Source of the DNA: Mesorhizobium sophorae
GTDB taxonomy: Bacteria > Pseudomonadota > Alphaproteobacteria > Rhizobiales > Rhizobiaceae
Reading direction: 5' to 3'
DNA length: 64,000 bases
Assembly: GCF_002270415.1 (NCBI RefSeq)
Contig: NZ_NNRI01000007.1
Location: forward strand, 434,001 to 498,000
Part shown: positions 31,174-39,253 of the stretch, in pieces
Position numbering within the stretch: the stretch's first letter is position 1
Layout of the letters: each line of letters begins with the position of its first letter
Notes under the pieces: generated by a model
Told to the model about the DNA's origin: nothing
The model's input: the letters and a program-made list of their open reading frames with translations, nothing else
Database searches by the model: none
Made by a program: the position numbers and the translations under genes

Positions 31174-31790
31174 TAAAGAACAATGACCTTGGCGCCCACC
31201 GAGGTGCGGTCATAAAGGTCGATAATGTCCTGGTTCATCAGGCGGATGCAGCCTGACGACATTGCCTTGCCGATCGAATTCCACTCCGGGCTGCCATGCA
31301 GGCGATAGCCCATGTCGCCGCCCTTGTTGAACAGGTACATGGCGCGGGCGCCGAGCGGGTTCTTCAGGCCCGGCTCCATGCCGCCGGCAAACTTGGCCAG
31401 TTCCGGCTGGCGGTGGATCATCTGCGAAGGCGGCGTCCAGGTCGGCCATTCGCGCTTCAGCGCGATGTGGGCGGTGCCGTGCCATTCGAAGCCTTCGCGA
31501 CCCACGCCGATGCCGTAGCGCATCGCCAGGCCATCACCCTCGACGAAGTACAGGAACTTGTTCTGCGTATCGACGATGATGGTGCCCGGCTTTTCCTTGG
31601 TGTCGTAGTCCACCTCCTGCCGATGATACCTCATCGGCACCTTCTCGATCGGGATGCGCGGCAGCTGGTAACCGGCGTCGGTGACCGCACCGTAGTCGTT
31701 GGAGAAAATCCGCATGCCGATGCTGCTGCAACCGGCGATAGCAGTGGAAAGCGCCAATGCGGCGACGATTGCAAACGACTTCATGCGCAT
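31173..31790 (-). CDS. L,D-transpeptidase lipoprotein (YkuD domain)
   Basis: A 205-residue exported protein. The N-terminus is a lipoprotein signal (KSFAIVAALALSTAIAGCSS, lipobox AIAGC), so it is likely anchored to a membrane facing the periplasm. The YkuD domain follows, with GTIIVDTQNKFLYFVEGDG at its start and the catalytic His and Cys in RLHGSPEWNSIGKAMSSGC followed by IRL. It makes 3-3 cross-links in peptidoglycan or links lipoproteins to it. Rhizobia carry many paralogues; the specific role of this one is not known. Confidence 0.93.
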   Translation of the reverse strand: MRMKSFAIVAALALSTAIAGCSSIGMRIFSNDYGAVTDAGYQLPRIPIEKVPMRYHRQEVDYDTKEKPGTIIVDTQNKFLYFVEGDGLAMRYGIGVGREGFEWHGTAHIALKREWPTWTPPSQMIHRQPELAKFAGGMEPGLKNPLGARAMYLFNKGGDMGYRLHGSPEWNSIGKAMSSGCIRLMNQDIIDLYDRTSVGAKVIVL

Positions 31791-32014
31791 AAGATGATCC
31801 GGTGCCCCGCCCCAACGTCAGCAGCACGAGTCGGCCGCTTCACGATCATTCATGCTGGCATTTTCTTTGCTTGCCAAGCACCCGATGCCTATATGCAGGG
31901 GCTTACGTGCTGGTAGGCGCATTACTATGGCATTTCGGCAACAGGCCTCACAGGATTGTGAAGCAAAATCAATGGCCCCGTCCGCAAGCCTCTTAAAAAT
32001 CAAGGAAAATCGTC

Positions 32015-32437
32015 ATGAATGTCGGTGACGCCGCCCACCATTCAGGCCTGCCGGCCAAAACCATCCGCTACTATGAAGAGATCGGCCTGATCGCCCCTGC
32101 ACGTGCTGCCAACGGCTACCGCGACTATTCCGGTGACGACATCCACCGGCTGGCCTTTCTGCGCCGCGCGCGCAACCTCGGCTTTTCCATCGACGACTGC
32201 CGCCAGTTGATGGCGCTCTACAAGGATCGGAGCCGCGCCAGCCACGACGTGCGCGAGATCGCCGCCGCCCATGTCAGGGCGATCGAGGAAAAGGTGCGCG
32301 AATTGCAGTCGATGCGTTCGACCCTGCAGACGCTGATCCACGCCTGCCACGGCGACGAAAGACCAGACTGCCCGATCCTGGATGATATGGCGGGGGCTGC
32401 GCTGCCCAGCGGCAAGGATGCTTCGACGGCCGCATAG
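32015..32437 (+). CDS. cueR: Copper-responsive MerR-family regulator CueR/HmrR
   Basis: A 140-residue MerR-type activator. The winged-helix start is NVGDAAHHSGLPAKTIRYYEEIGL, followed by a coiled dimer helix. The metal loop has Cys111 and Cys119 (ACHGDERPDCPIL), the two-cysteine pattern of Cu(I)/Ag(I)-specific CueR, and Ser76 (RASHDVR), which in this family replaces the cysteine of divalent-metal sensors. Its expected target is the 19-bp-spacer promoter of the copper ATPase at 22.9 kb, about 9 kb away. No copper gene lies beside it. The 218-base gap before it shows no clear operator. Confidence 0.92.
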   Translation: MNVGDAAHHSGLPAKTIRYYEEIGLIAPARAANGYRDYSGDDIHRLAFLRRARNLGFSIDDCRQLMALYKDRSRASHDVREIAAAHVRAIEEKVRELQSMRSTLQTLIHACHGDERPDCPILDDMAGAALPSGKDASTAA

Positions 32438-32537
32438 GCGCTATGCGTCCAGCGGGAGCATCATTTGGAAACCAGTAGGATTTGCCGTAATATTAACCGG
32501 GGCTAATGCACATCTCCTTTGGTCGGAAGGGACCTGA

Positions 32538-32915
32538 GTGGGGAAGTTCCTGGCAGGCCTGGTGGCCGCGGCGCTGGTCGCGTCGGCAGGACGATGCTGG
32601 TCCAAGGACAAACAGCCTTACAAGCCGATCTTCGAAGTAAAAGTAAGAATGGCCAGCGCCCTGCGGTATTCCGACATCCTGAGCCAGGAATGCATGCACG
32701 GGCGGCGGTATCCGCGGAACAAGATCAAGAACGGCTTCAAAAGGCACTACCAGGAAATGTGCCTGCAGTTGGTCGCGGAAGGGTACACCATCTTGCCTGA
32801 TGTGACCGGGAACAACTCAGCCAGGGCGCTGTCCGAGATGGAATTCGACGCCAAGCGCCGGCTTGGGATCGCGCCCCAATTTGGCTGTTTTCGAGCATAC
32901 TGGCTGGATGATTGA
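32538..32915 (+). CDS. Small secreted hypothetical protein
   Basis: A 125-residue protein starting at the GTG at 32538, preceded by GGAAGGGA. The N-terminus GKFLAGLVAAALVASAGRC looks like a signal peptide or lipoprotein signal. The rest is basic, with two further cysteines (QECMHG and EMCLQL) and a fourth in GCFRAYW, which could pair in the periplasm. I recognise no family. It stands alone between cueR and a stretch of gene debris. Confidence 0.6.
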   Translation: MGKFLAGLVAAALVASAGRCWSKDKQPYKPIFEVKVRMASALRYSDILSQECMHGRRYPRNKIKNGFKRHYQEMCLQLVAEGYTILPDVTGNNSARALSEMEFDAKRRLGIAPQFGCFRAYWLDD

Positions 32916-32958
32916 GGGCTGCCTCTCAATTGGCCGATAGCGTGGGTCTGTCAGACGT

Positions 32959-33015
32959 CCGGGCGCGCCATCCTGATGCGGCGCGGCGTGCAACGGCTTT
33001 TGATGGAGACGGGCG
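32959..33015 (+). pseudogene. Fragment of an mmcB-like gene
   Basis: 57 bases match 35005-35061 inside the intact mmcB gene with 7 mismatches, giving ILMRRGVQRLLMETG against MLVRRGVQRLLMEMG. The similarity fades on both sides, and there is no complete frame. It is a decayed partial duplicate about 2 kb from the intact gene. Confidence 0.65.
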
Positions 33016-33062
33016 GCTGGGCATTCCCAAGATCGCCCCGGCCGCACCGGCCATCCGGCCAA

Positions 33063-33269
33063 TCAAGTCGGCTCGCGGGGACGATCTCTCTGTTTTTCGA
33101 GGAACTGATTGGCGTGTTCCGCCCAATCATCCGCCGTGATTTTATGTTCCTGGACAGACTTTCCGAAGGCCTCGCGCAGAGCGTCAAGGTCGAAGGCCCA
33201 CAGCTGTTCGCCTTCGTTGCTGTTCGATGTCGCGTCACCCGTCCCCATGGAACCGACGATAAGCTCCAC
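33063..33269 (-). CDS. Small hypothetical protein
   Basis: A 68-residue frame from a GTG at 33269 (or 61 residues from the ATG at 33248). The sequence is regular and hydrophilic with helices (LDALREAFGKSVQEHKITAD, then DWAEHANQFLEKQRDR), which looks like a real conserved small protein. No strong ribosome site is visible for either start. No function can be assigned. Confidence 0.45.
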   Translation of the reverse strand: MELIVGSMGTGDATSNSNEGEQLWAFDLDALREAFGKSVQEHKITADDWAEHANQFLEKQRDRPREPT

Positions 33270-33484
33270 AAGTTCAGGCTTTCAAGGACCGATGCCTGAC
33301 TTCTTTTGGGTGCATCCGGGTTAGATCATAAGATCGGCGTCTCGCTCATTGGACGCCCCCTTGCTTAGCGGTTGTGCTTCATACCAGCGGGCCAACTAAT
33401 CCAAAACGTCGGCATGGAAAGGAGGGCATTTTCCAATCTATGGATTCCCAGCCTGGGGCCTCCAGCCGCGCGGTGTCCTGTGAC

Positions 33485-34051
33485 CTATGTGGCCAGGGCG
33501 GTATAGACCCGAGTGATGAAGCCGTGGAATTGCAGCATGTAGTCGCGCAGGAACTCCTCGGTCCCGGCGTCGGTGACCTCGCCTTCATCGGTGATCAGGC
33601 CGGGTTTGAACTGGATGTAAGCCTCGATCGAGTTCATCTGCGGGGAGTTGCAGAAGCCAAGAACGCCGCGAAGGCTTTGCTGCGCCAGCGCGGTGCCGAT
33701 CGAACCCGGCGAGGTGCCGATGACCGCCGACGGTTTTCGGGTGAACGAGTTGTGGCCGTAGGGTCGGCTCGCCCAGTCGATCGCGTTCTTCAGCCCACCT
33801 GGGATTGAGCGGTTGTATTCCGGCGTGACGAACAACACGGCTTCGATCCCGGCGAGTGCTTCCTTGAATGCCTTTGCCGGCGGAGGGAAATCAGCGTCGT
33901 AGTCGTAGCTGTACAGCGGCAGATCCTTGAACGGGATTTCGGCCATCGAGAGTTCGGCTGGCGCCAAGTTCACGAGCGCCTTGGCCAGCTTCCGGTTGAT
34001 TGAGCCCTTGGCGAGGCTGCCAATGAGATAACCGACTTTGTACGCGGTCAT
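33485..34051 (-). CDS. NADPH-dependent FMN reductase
   Basis: A 188-residue flavodoxin-like protein. The FMN phosphate loop reads YLIGSLAKGSINRKLA, the isoalloxazine region FVTPEYNRSIPGGLKNAIDW, and the later segment VIGTSPGSIGTALAQQ. This is the ChrR/YieF/NQO-like group that reduces quinones, flavins or chromate with NAD(P)H and protects against oxidative stress. The ATG at 34051 has a strong GAGGAGG site; longer frame upstream is rejected. Confidence 0.9.
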   Translation of the reverse strand: MTAYKVGYLIGSLAKGSINRKLAKALVNLAPAELSMAEIPFKDLPLYSYDYDADFPPPAKAFKEALAGIEAVLFVTPEYNRSIPGGLKNAIDWASRPYGHNSFTRKPSAVIGTSPGSIGTALAQQSLRGVLGFCNSPQMNSIEAYIQFKPGLITDEGEVTDAGTEEFLRDYMLQFHGFITRVYTALAT

Positions 34052-34389
34052 AAGAATGCCTCCTCGGGAGAAAGCCAGTATGCGGCTGGCAGCGCAGTCC
34101 TGAAGGGTACACCCCAAGGCCGATCAATGCACGCGTATCGTGGGTAGCGGCTGCCCTACGGCTGGGCAGGGCGTGTCTGGGACTTCAGTCTTAGTTGAGA
34201 TATCGCTAATGTGCCTATAGCTTGGGCAGTGCGGGGGACGATCCCAAAAGCCTGATCCCGCAGTGGCCGGTGCGGCCTACCCCCAACACCAAGCACCCCG
34301 ACCGTACCGGCCACTCCCATAGGGCCGGGCGAATTGGCTAGGCCGCCATTCATCGTAGCGCCTCTACCAACCAAGCACCTGAAGACCTT

Positions 34390-34795
34390 CTATCGACCTT
34401 TCTCGATTGAACTCGTGCCCTTGGGCACGAAGAAACACCGCCATCTGTATCTCTGGTAGGCCTCGAACTTCATATGGGGAATGATCGTTCGATAGAACGT
34501 CATTAAATGCTCACAGAGATGGTAGCGGTCATCGGGGGAGGCTTGGGCACGCTCTCTAGGGATAAACCACTCCGGCTCTTGTGGCTCATTCATGTATGCG
34601 GGGCGAGGCGACCTGACGTAATAGCCGTCTTTCGTCTCCCTGACCTCGCGGAGGGTCTATCCGGTGGCAATCTTTGTTGCCGCAGCAATCAGATTGCATA
34701 ACCGGGTCTTTTTTGCCGGTGTACCAATCATGGGCGTCCGCGTCGCCAGATAAGACCAGCCACGCCAGCGCGATCCAACCTCGTGGCTGTCGCAT
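34390..34795 (-). pseudogene. Secreted Rhizobiales hypothetical protein, broken by a frameshift
   Basis: From the ATG at 34795 the frame gives a signal-like N-terminus (RGWIALAWLVLSGDADA) and HDWYTGKKDPVMQSDCCGNK, then loses sense and stops near 34586. The next frame continues the family sequence: REVRETKDGYYVRSPRPAY, EPEWFIPRERAQASPDDRYH and a RCFFVPKG end at 34390. The switch falls at about 34635-34655, so a single base has been lost or gained, or the assembly has an error. Intact relatives are small periplasmic proteins with HDWY and CCG motifs and unknown role. The 34140-34389 stretch beside it shows nothing else. Confidence 0.6.
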
Positions 34796-34953
34796 GACAT
34801 CCCCCTCGCATTTCGGGATAAGAATATATTAGCGATGACTAATTGTCAGCCTAGGGCCTCATGCCATCGGGTCGAAGCACCGGGTTTGTCAAATATATAA
34901 TCGCCCTCATAAAACAGGTTCAAACCGTGAACAAAATCTGGCATGGTGCCGCC

Positions 34954-35454
34954 ATGCCAATCATCTCGCCGATTCTGCAAAACCCGCTTATCGACGGTCG
35001 CCAGTCCGAGCGCGCCATGCTGGTGCGGCGCGGCGTGCAGCGGTTGTTGATGGAGATGGGCGCGCATGTGCTGCCCGAACTGTCGCTGGCCACCGGCCGC
35101 CGTGCCGACCTCGTCGCGCTGACGCGGCAGGGCGACATCTGGATCATCGAGATCAAGTCCTCGGTCGAGGATTTCCGGGTCGACCGCAAATGGCCCGACT
35201 ACCGGCTGCACTCCGACCGCTTCTTCTTCGCCACTCATCCCGGCGTGCCCTCGGAGATCTTTCCTGAGGAGTGCGGCTTCATCCTCTCCGACGGCTACGG
35301 CGCCGAAATCCTGCGCGATGCGCCGGAGCACCGCATGGCGGCGGCAACGCGCAAGGCGCTGATGCTGCGGATCGCCCGAGCCGGCGCCTCGCGGCTGCTG
35401 GCGGCCGAGCTTGCCGGTGTGTCGGTGCCTGCGCTGGAGGGGGAGAGCGAGTAG
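34954..35454 (+). CDS. mmcB: MmcB-family DNA repair protein (PD-(D/E)xK fold)
   Basis: A 166-residue protein of the DUF1052/MmcB family found in alphaproteobacteria. The nuclease-like core shows Asp in GRRADLVAL and Glu-x-Lys in IIEIKSSVEDF. MmcB works with the ImuA-ImuB-DnaE2 mutagenic repair route in Caulobacter; that link is family knowledge, and no imu gene is in this window. I chose the ATG at 34954 at the start of the conserved region; an ATG at 34861 would add 31 poorly conserved residues. A decayed partial copy lies at 32959-33015. Confidence 0.88.
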   Translation: MPIISPILQNPLIDGRQSERAMLVRRGVQRLLMEMGAHVLPELSLATGRRADLVALTRQGDIWIIEIKSSVEDFRVDRKWPDYRLHSDRFFFATHPGVPSEIFPEECGFILSDGYGAEILRDAPEHRMAAATRKALMLRIARAGASRLLAAELAGVSVPALEGESE

Positions 35455-35485
35455 TTCGCAGAACCCGGCAACTGCGGGGCCAGCC

Positions 35486-36682
35486 CTACTCTTCGCTCTC
35501 TTCCACCCCACTCGCAGCTGGCGCCATCAACAACACGGCGGCGCCGAGGAGGGCGGCGATGAGGGAGCCGGCGAGGATGCCGACCTTGACCGCGTCCTGG
35601 AGTGCCGCGTCGCTGGCGAAGGCGAGCAGGCCGATGAACAGGCTCATGGTGAAGCCGATGCCACACAGCAGCGAGATGCCGATCAAATGCACCCAGCCGG
35701 CATGGGCCGGCAGGTCGGCAAGGCCGAAGCGGATGGCAAGTGCCGAGGAGCCGAAGACGCCGACCAGCTTGCCGACGACAAGGCCGGCGGCGACGCCGAG
35801 CGTCAACGGCTCGACAAGGGCGCCAAAGCTCAGGCCGGCGAGCGAAACGCCGGCATTGGCAAAGCCGAAGATCGGGATGACGACAAAGGGCACGATCCTG
35901 TGCAGGCCGTGCTCGAGCCGGTGCAGCGGCGAATGGTCGAGATCATGGCGGATCCCGGCGGAGCGTTCGAGCGGAATGGTCAATGCCAGCGCCACGCCCG
36001 CAAGCGTGGCATGGACGCCCGATTTCAGCACCAGCACCCACAGGATTGCACCGAGCACGAGATAGGGCAGCAGCGTCATCACCCGCATGCGGTTGAGCAC
36101 GACGAGCACGGCAATGACGGCGAAGGCGGCACCAAGATAAGCGAGCGACAGCCCGCTGGTGTAGAAGATGGCGATGATGATGACGGCGCCGAGATCATCG
36201 ATGATGGCAAGCGCGGTGAGGAACACTTTCAGCGAAACCGGCACACGGCTGCCAAGCAGCGACAGCACGCCGAGCGCGAAGGCGATGTCGGTGGCGGTCG
36301 GGATCGCCCAGCCGGACAGGGCCGCCGCATTGTTGCGGTTGATCGCGACGTAGACGAGTGCTGGAACCACCATGCCGCCGGCTGCGGCGATGCCGGGCAG
36401 GACGCGGCGTGGCCAGGTCGAGAGCTGGCCGTCCAGCACCTCGCGCTTGATCTCCAGCCCGACAAGCAGGAAGAACACCGCCATCAGCCCGTCATTGACC
36501 CAGTGCGAGACGCTGAGCGGGCCGAGATAGGCGTGGAGAGCGGAGAAATAGGTTTCGGAGAGCGGCGAGTTGGCAACGACCAGGGCCAGTGCGGCCGCCG
36601 CCATCAGGACGATACCGCCGGCCGCCTCGCTATCGAGAAATTCGCGGAAGACGGAAACCGGCCGCTGCTTCAAGTCCTGCAT
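35486..36682 (-). CDS. nhaA: Na+/H+ antiporter NhaA
   Basis: A 398-residue polytopic protein with about 12 helices. NhaA signatures are [40 protein letters not shown], the unwound helix region [16 protein letters not shown] and the paired aspartates of [14 protein letters not shown] that carry Na+ and H+. It expels sodium in exchange for protons. The ATG at 36682 has a GGAGG site. It follows actSR on the same strand, but a 176-bp palindromic repeat lies between, so a separate promoter is likely. Confidence 0.96.
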   Translation of the reverse strand: MQDLKQRPVSVFREFLDSEAAGGIVLMAAAALALVVANSPLSETYFSALHAYLGPLSVSHWVNDGLMAVFFLLVGLEIKREVLDGQLSTWPRRVLPGIAAAGGMVVPALVYVAINRNNAAALSGWAIPTATDIAFALGVLSLLGSRVPVSLKVFLTALAIIDDLGAVIIIAIFYTSGLSLAYLGAAFAVIAVLVVLNRMRVMTLLPYLVLGAILWVLVLKSGVHATLAGVALALTIPLERSAGIRHDLDHSPLHRLEHGLHRIVPFVVIPIFGFANAGVSLAGLSFGALVEPLTLGVAAGLVVGKLVGVFGSSALAIRFGLADLPAHAGWVHLIGISLLCGIGFTMSLFIGLLAFASDAALQDAVKVGILAGSLIAALLGAAVLLMAPAASGVEESEE

Positions 36683-36734
36683 GTCGCCTCCGTCGTGCCG
36701 CCTATTGGCCGGCGTCATTTTCCGAGCGCTGGCG

Positions 36735-36910
36735 CCGCCCCTCACCTGCCTGCCGGCATCCTCTCCCCGTATAGTGACGGGGAGAGGGACGCTGTCATCA
36801 ATGGTTTCGCCAATTTATCAGCGTTGCAAGAAAGGCACCGGCTTTGCGGCCGGCCCCTTTCTCCCCGTCACTATACGGGGAGAAATGCCCGGAAGGGCAA
36901 TGAGGGGCGG
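36735..36910. repeat. 176-bp palindromic dispersed repeat
   Basis: The outer arms CCGCCCCTCA (36735-36744) and TGAGGGGCGG (36901-36910) enclose a perfect 22-bp inverted pair at 36763-36784 and 36861-36882 (built on CTCCCCGTATAGTGACGGG). A third GC-rich hairpin lies near the centre. The left arm recurs at 3913-3953. It fills most of the gap between actR and nhaA. Confidence 0.85.
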
Positions 36911-36996
36911 GGCTTACTTCGACAATTGGCGGTCTCGGCCACGAGTTGGAAACCGTCATTGATCCGAAGCCATTTGCCCCGCGTATTGCGGCAATC

Positions 36997-37560
36997 TTAA
37001 CGCGGCGCGCGCTTGGCCAGGATCCGCTGCAAGGTGCGGCGATGCATGTTGAGCCGGCGCGCGGTCTCGGAGACGTTGCGCTCGCACATCTCATAGACGC
37101 GCTGGATATGCTCCCAGCGGACGCGATCGGCCGACATCGGGTTTTCCGGAGGCGCTGCCCGCTCGCCGGCCGTGCGGGTGAGCGCGGCGAAGATGTCGTC
37201 GGCATCGGCCGGCTTGGAGAGATAATCGACGGCGCCGAGCTTCACCGCGGTCACGGCGGTGGCGATGTTCCCGTAGCCGGTCAGGATGATGGTGCGGGAA
37301 TCGTCGCGTTTCTCACGGATGGCGGCAACCACGTCGAGACCGTTGCCGTCGCCGAGCCGCATGTCGACTACGGCATAGGCGGGCGGGTTGGCGCGCGCCT
37401 TGCCGACCGCCTCCTCGACGCTCTCGGCCGTCTCGACCACGAAGCCCCTGGTTTCCATGGCGCGGGCCAGGCGCGTGAGGAACGGCTTGTCGTCATCGAC
37501 GATGAGCAGCGAGGTGTCCTCGCCTTCCACCATTGCGCCAATGTTTTCGTCGCCTGTCAT
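36997..37560 (-). CDS. actR: Two-component response regulator ActR (RegA/PrrA family)
   Basis: A 187-residue regulator. The receiver domain has the acidic pair in LLIVDDDKPF, the phosphate-accepting Asp in YAVVDMRLGDGNG, Thr in IILTGYGN and Lys in YLSKPAD. A proline linker and a short Fis-type DNA-binding helix-turn-helix end the protein (NVSETARRLNMHRRTLQRIL, the almost invariant RegA end). It controls redox-, acid- and carbon/nitrogen-fixation genes. It lies 85 bases downstream of the actS stop. Confidence 0.95.
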   Translation of the reverse strand: MTGDENIGAMVEGEDTSLLIVDDDKPFLTRLARAMETRGFVVETAESVEEAVGKARANPPAYAVVDMRLGDGNGLDVVAAIREKRDDSRTIILTGYGNIATAVTAVKLGAVDYLSKPADADDIFAALTRTAGERAAPPENPMSADRVRWEHIQRVYEMCERNVSETARRLNMHRRTLQRILAKRAPR

Positions 37561-37645
37561 GGTCTCAAAATTCCTGCTGCCTTAATTCCACGCAGATATA
37601 GTTCCTGAGCCTGATTGTCCAATTTTTCGAACCCTTGCAAGGCTC

Positions 37646-38971
37646 TCAGGCGGTGTCGAACATGCTGGCCGAGGTGATTTCCGGATTGAGGAACACGCCA
37701 CGCGGCCACGATATCTGTACCACGGCGCCCTCGCCCAGGCCGCTCGAATTGCGGAAATCAAGCGTTGCACCGGAGCGTTCGAGCAGCGTCTTGGCGATGA
37801 ACAGGCCCAGCCCCAGGCCACCGCCGGCTTCCGTGCCCTGGCGCGTCGACATATAGGGCTCGCCTATACGGTCGATGATCTCGGCCGGAAAGCCCGGCCC
37901 GTCATCGATGATCGAGAAGGCCACAGTGGTGTCGTCCCAGCTCCAGCTCACGGTGACGCTCTTGCGGGCGAAATCGACGGCATTCTCGACCAGATTGCCA
38001 AGGCCGTAGATGACGCCTGGATTGCGGCGCCCGACCGGTTCGGGGCCGATGCGCTCGCCAGGCCGAAGCTTGATCGAGATACCGAAGTCGCGGTGCGGGG
38101 CGGTGACCTCCTCGACCAGCGAGGTCAAAGGCAACCGGGAAAGATGCGCCTCGCCCTCGGACGACAGGCTGGTCAGGCGCTTTAGGATCTCGCGGCAGCG
38201 CTCGCTCTGCGAGCGCAGCAGCCTGACGTCTTCGCCGTATTTCGGATCGTTGCCGAGCGCCTTTTCCATCTCCTTGACGACAAGCGTGATGGTGGCGAGC
38301 GGGGTGCCAAGCTCGTGCGCGGCGGCCGCCGCCAGCCCGTCGAGCGCCGACAGGTGCTGCTCGCGCTGCAGCACCAGTTCGGTGGCGGCAAGCGCATTGG
38401 CCAGAAGCCGCGCCTCGGCGGCCACCCGAAACGCGTATATGGCGGTGAAGGCGATCGAGGACAGCACCGCCATCCAAATGCCGGCGACGTAGATGAAGGG
38501 CATCTCCAACGGCGCGCCTTCATGCCAGGGCAGCGGTAGATGGACGAAGACCAGCAAGGTCGCCGCCGTCATCACCAGTCCGCCCAGAATGGCGGTCAGG
38601 CGCAGGGGCAGCGATGTCGCCGAAATGACGACGGGCACGGTCATCAGCAGCGAGAACGGGTTGGTGAGGCCACCTGTCATGTAAAGCAGGCCGGCAAGCT
38701 GCAGGCTGTCGAAGATGAGGATGCCAAAGGCCGCGAGCGGGGTCAGCCGGTGCGCCGCCGGAAAGCGAAAGGCGAGAAACAGGTTCATCCACGCCGAACA
38801 GGCGATCAGGGCGAAGCAGAGGCTGACCGGCAGCGGAAACTTCAGGCCATAGGCTACGACGAGCACCGTCACGCTCTGACCGACGATGGCAAGCCAGCGC
38901 AACCTGATCAGCGTGTTGAGGCGCAGTCTCTGGCTCTGCTGGAAATCGGGCGAACGCAAAACATTGATCAT
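37646..38971 (-). CDS. actS: Redox sensor histidine kinase ActS (RegB/PrrB family)
   Basis: A 441-residue kinase. Six N-terminal membrane helices include the quinone-sensing motif GGLTNPF. The H-box is AAAAHELGTPLATI, the conserved Cys is in SERCREILKRL (the redox cysteine of RegB), and the ATP site shows NLVENAVDFA and GGGLGLGLFIAKTLLERSG. It senses quinone state or oxygen and phosphorylates ActR. The 282-base gap before it, up to the hrpB stop, shows no recognisable feature. Confidence 0.95.
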   Translation of the reverse strand: MINVLRSPDFQQSQRLRLNTLIRLRWLAIVGQSVTVLVVAYGLKFPLPVSLCFALIACSAWMNLFLAFRFPAAHRLTPLAAFGILIFDSLQLAGLLYMTGGLTNPFSLLMTVPVVISATSLPLRLTAILGGLVMTAATLLVFVHLPLPWHEGAPLEMPFIYVAGIWMAVLSSIAFTAIYAFRVAAEARLLANALAATELVLQREQHLSALDGLAAAAAHELGTPLATITLVVKEMEKALGNDPKYGEDVRLLRSQSERCREILKRLTSLSSEGEAHLSRLPLTSLVEEVTAPHRDFGISIKLRPGERIGPEPVGRRNPGVIYGLGNLVENAVDFARKSVTVSWSWDDTTVAFSIIDDGPGFPAEIIDRIGEPYMSTRQGTEAGGGLGLGLFIAKTLLERSGATLDFRNSSGLGEGAVVQISWPRGVFLNPEITSASMFDTA

Positions 38972-39253
38972 GGTGATGGATTACAGCCGCGGGACGGTGA
39001 ACGCTAGTAGCGCTGCATCAGGGCATTCGCGGGTTGGAGGCCTGTTGAACGCCGAGATTTCATGGTTCGTTTTCAGTGGACCGTCATAAGCATTCGGGAT
39101 TGGCCGAAGCTTCTCAACGTCGTCATCCACGGGCGGAGCGGGAGCGTAGCGACGCAGCGCAGACCCGAGGATGACGAGGCGATGGGGCGTTTTCGCCAAT
39201 CTCCAATATACGCCGCCCCCAGGCGAAGGCGGCCCATCAAAACTGCGCCAAGG

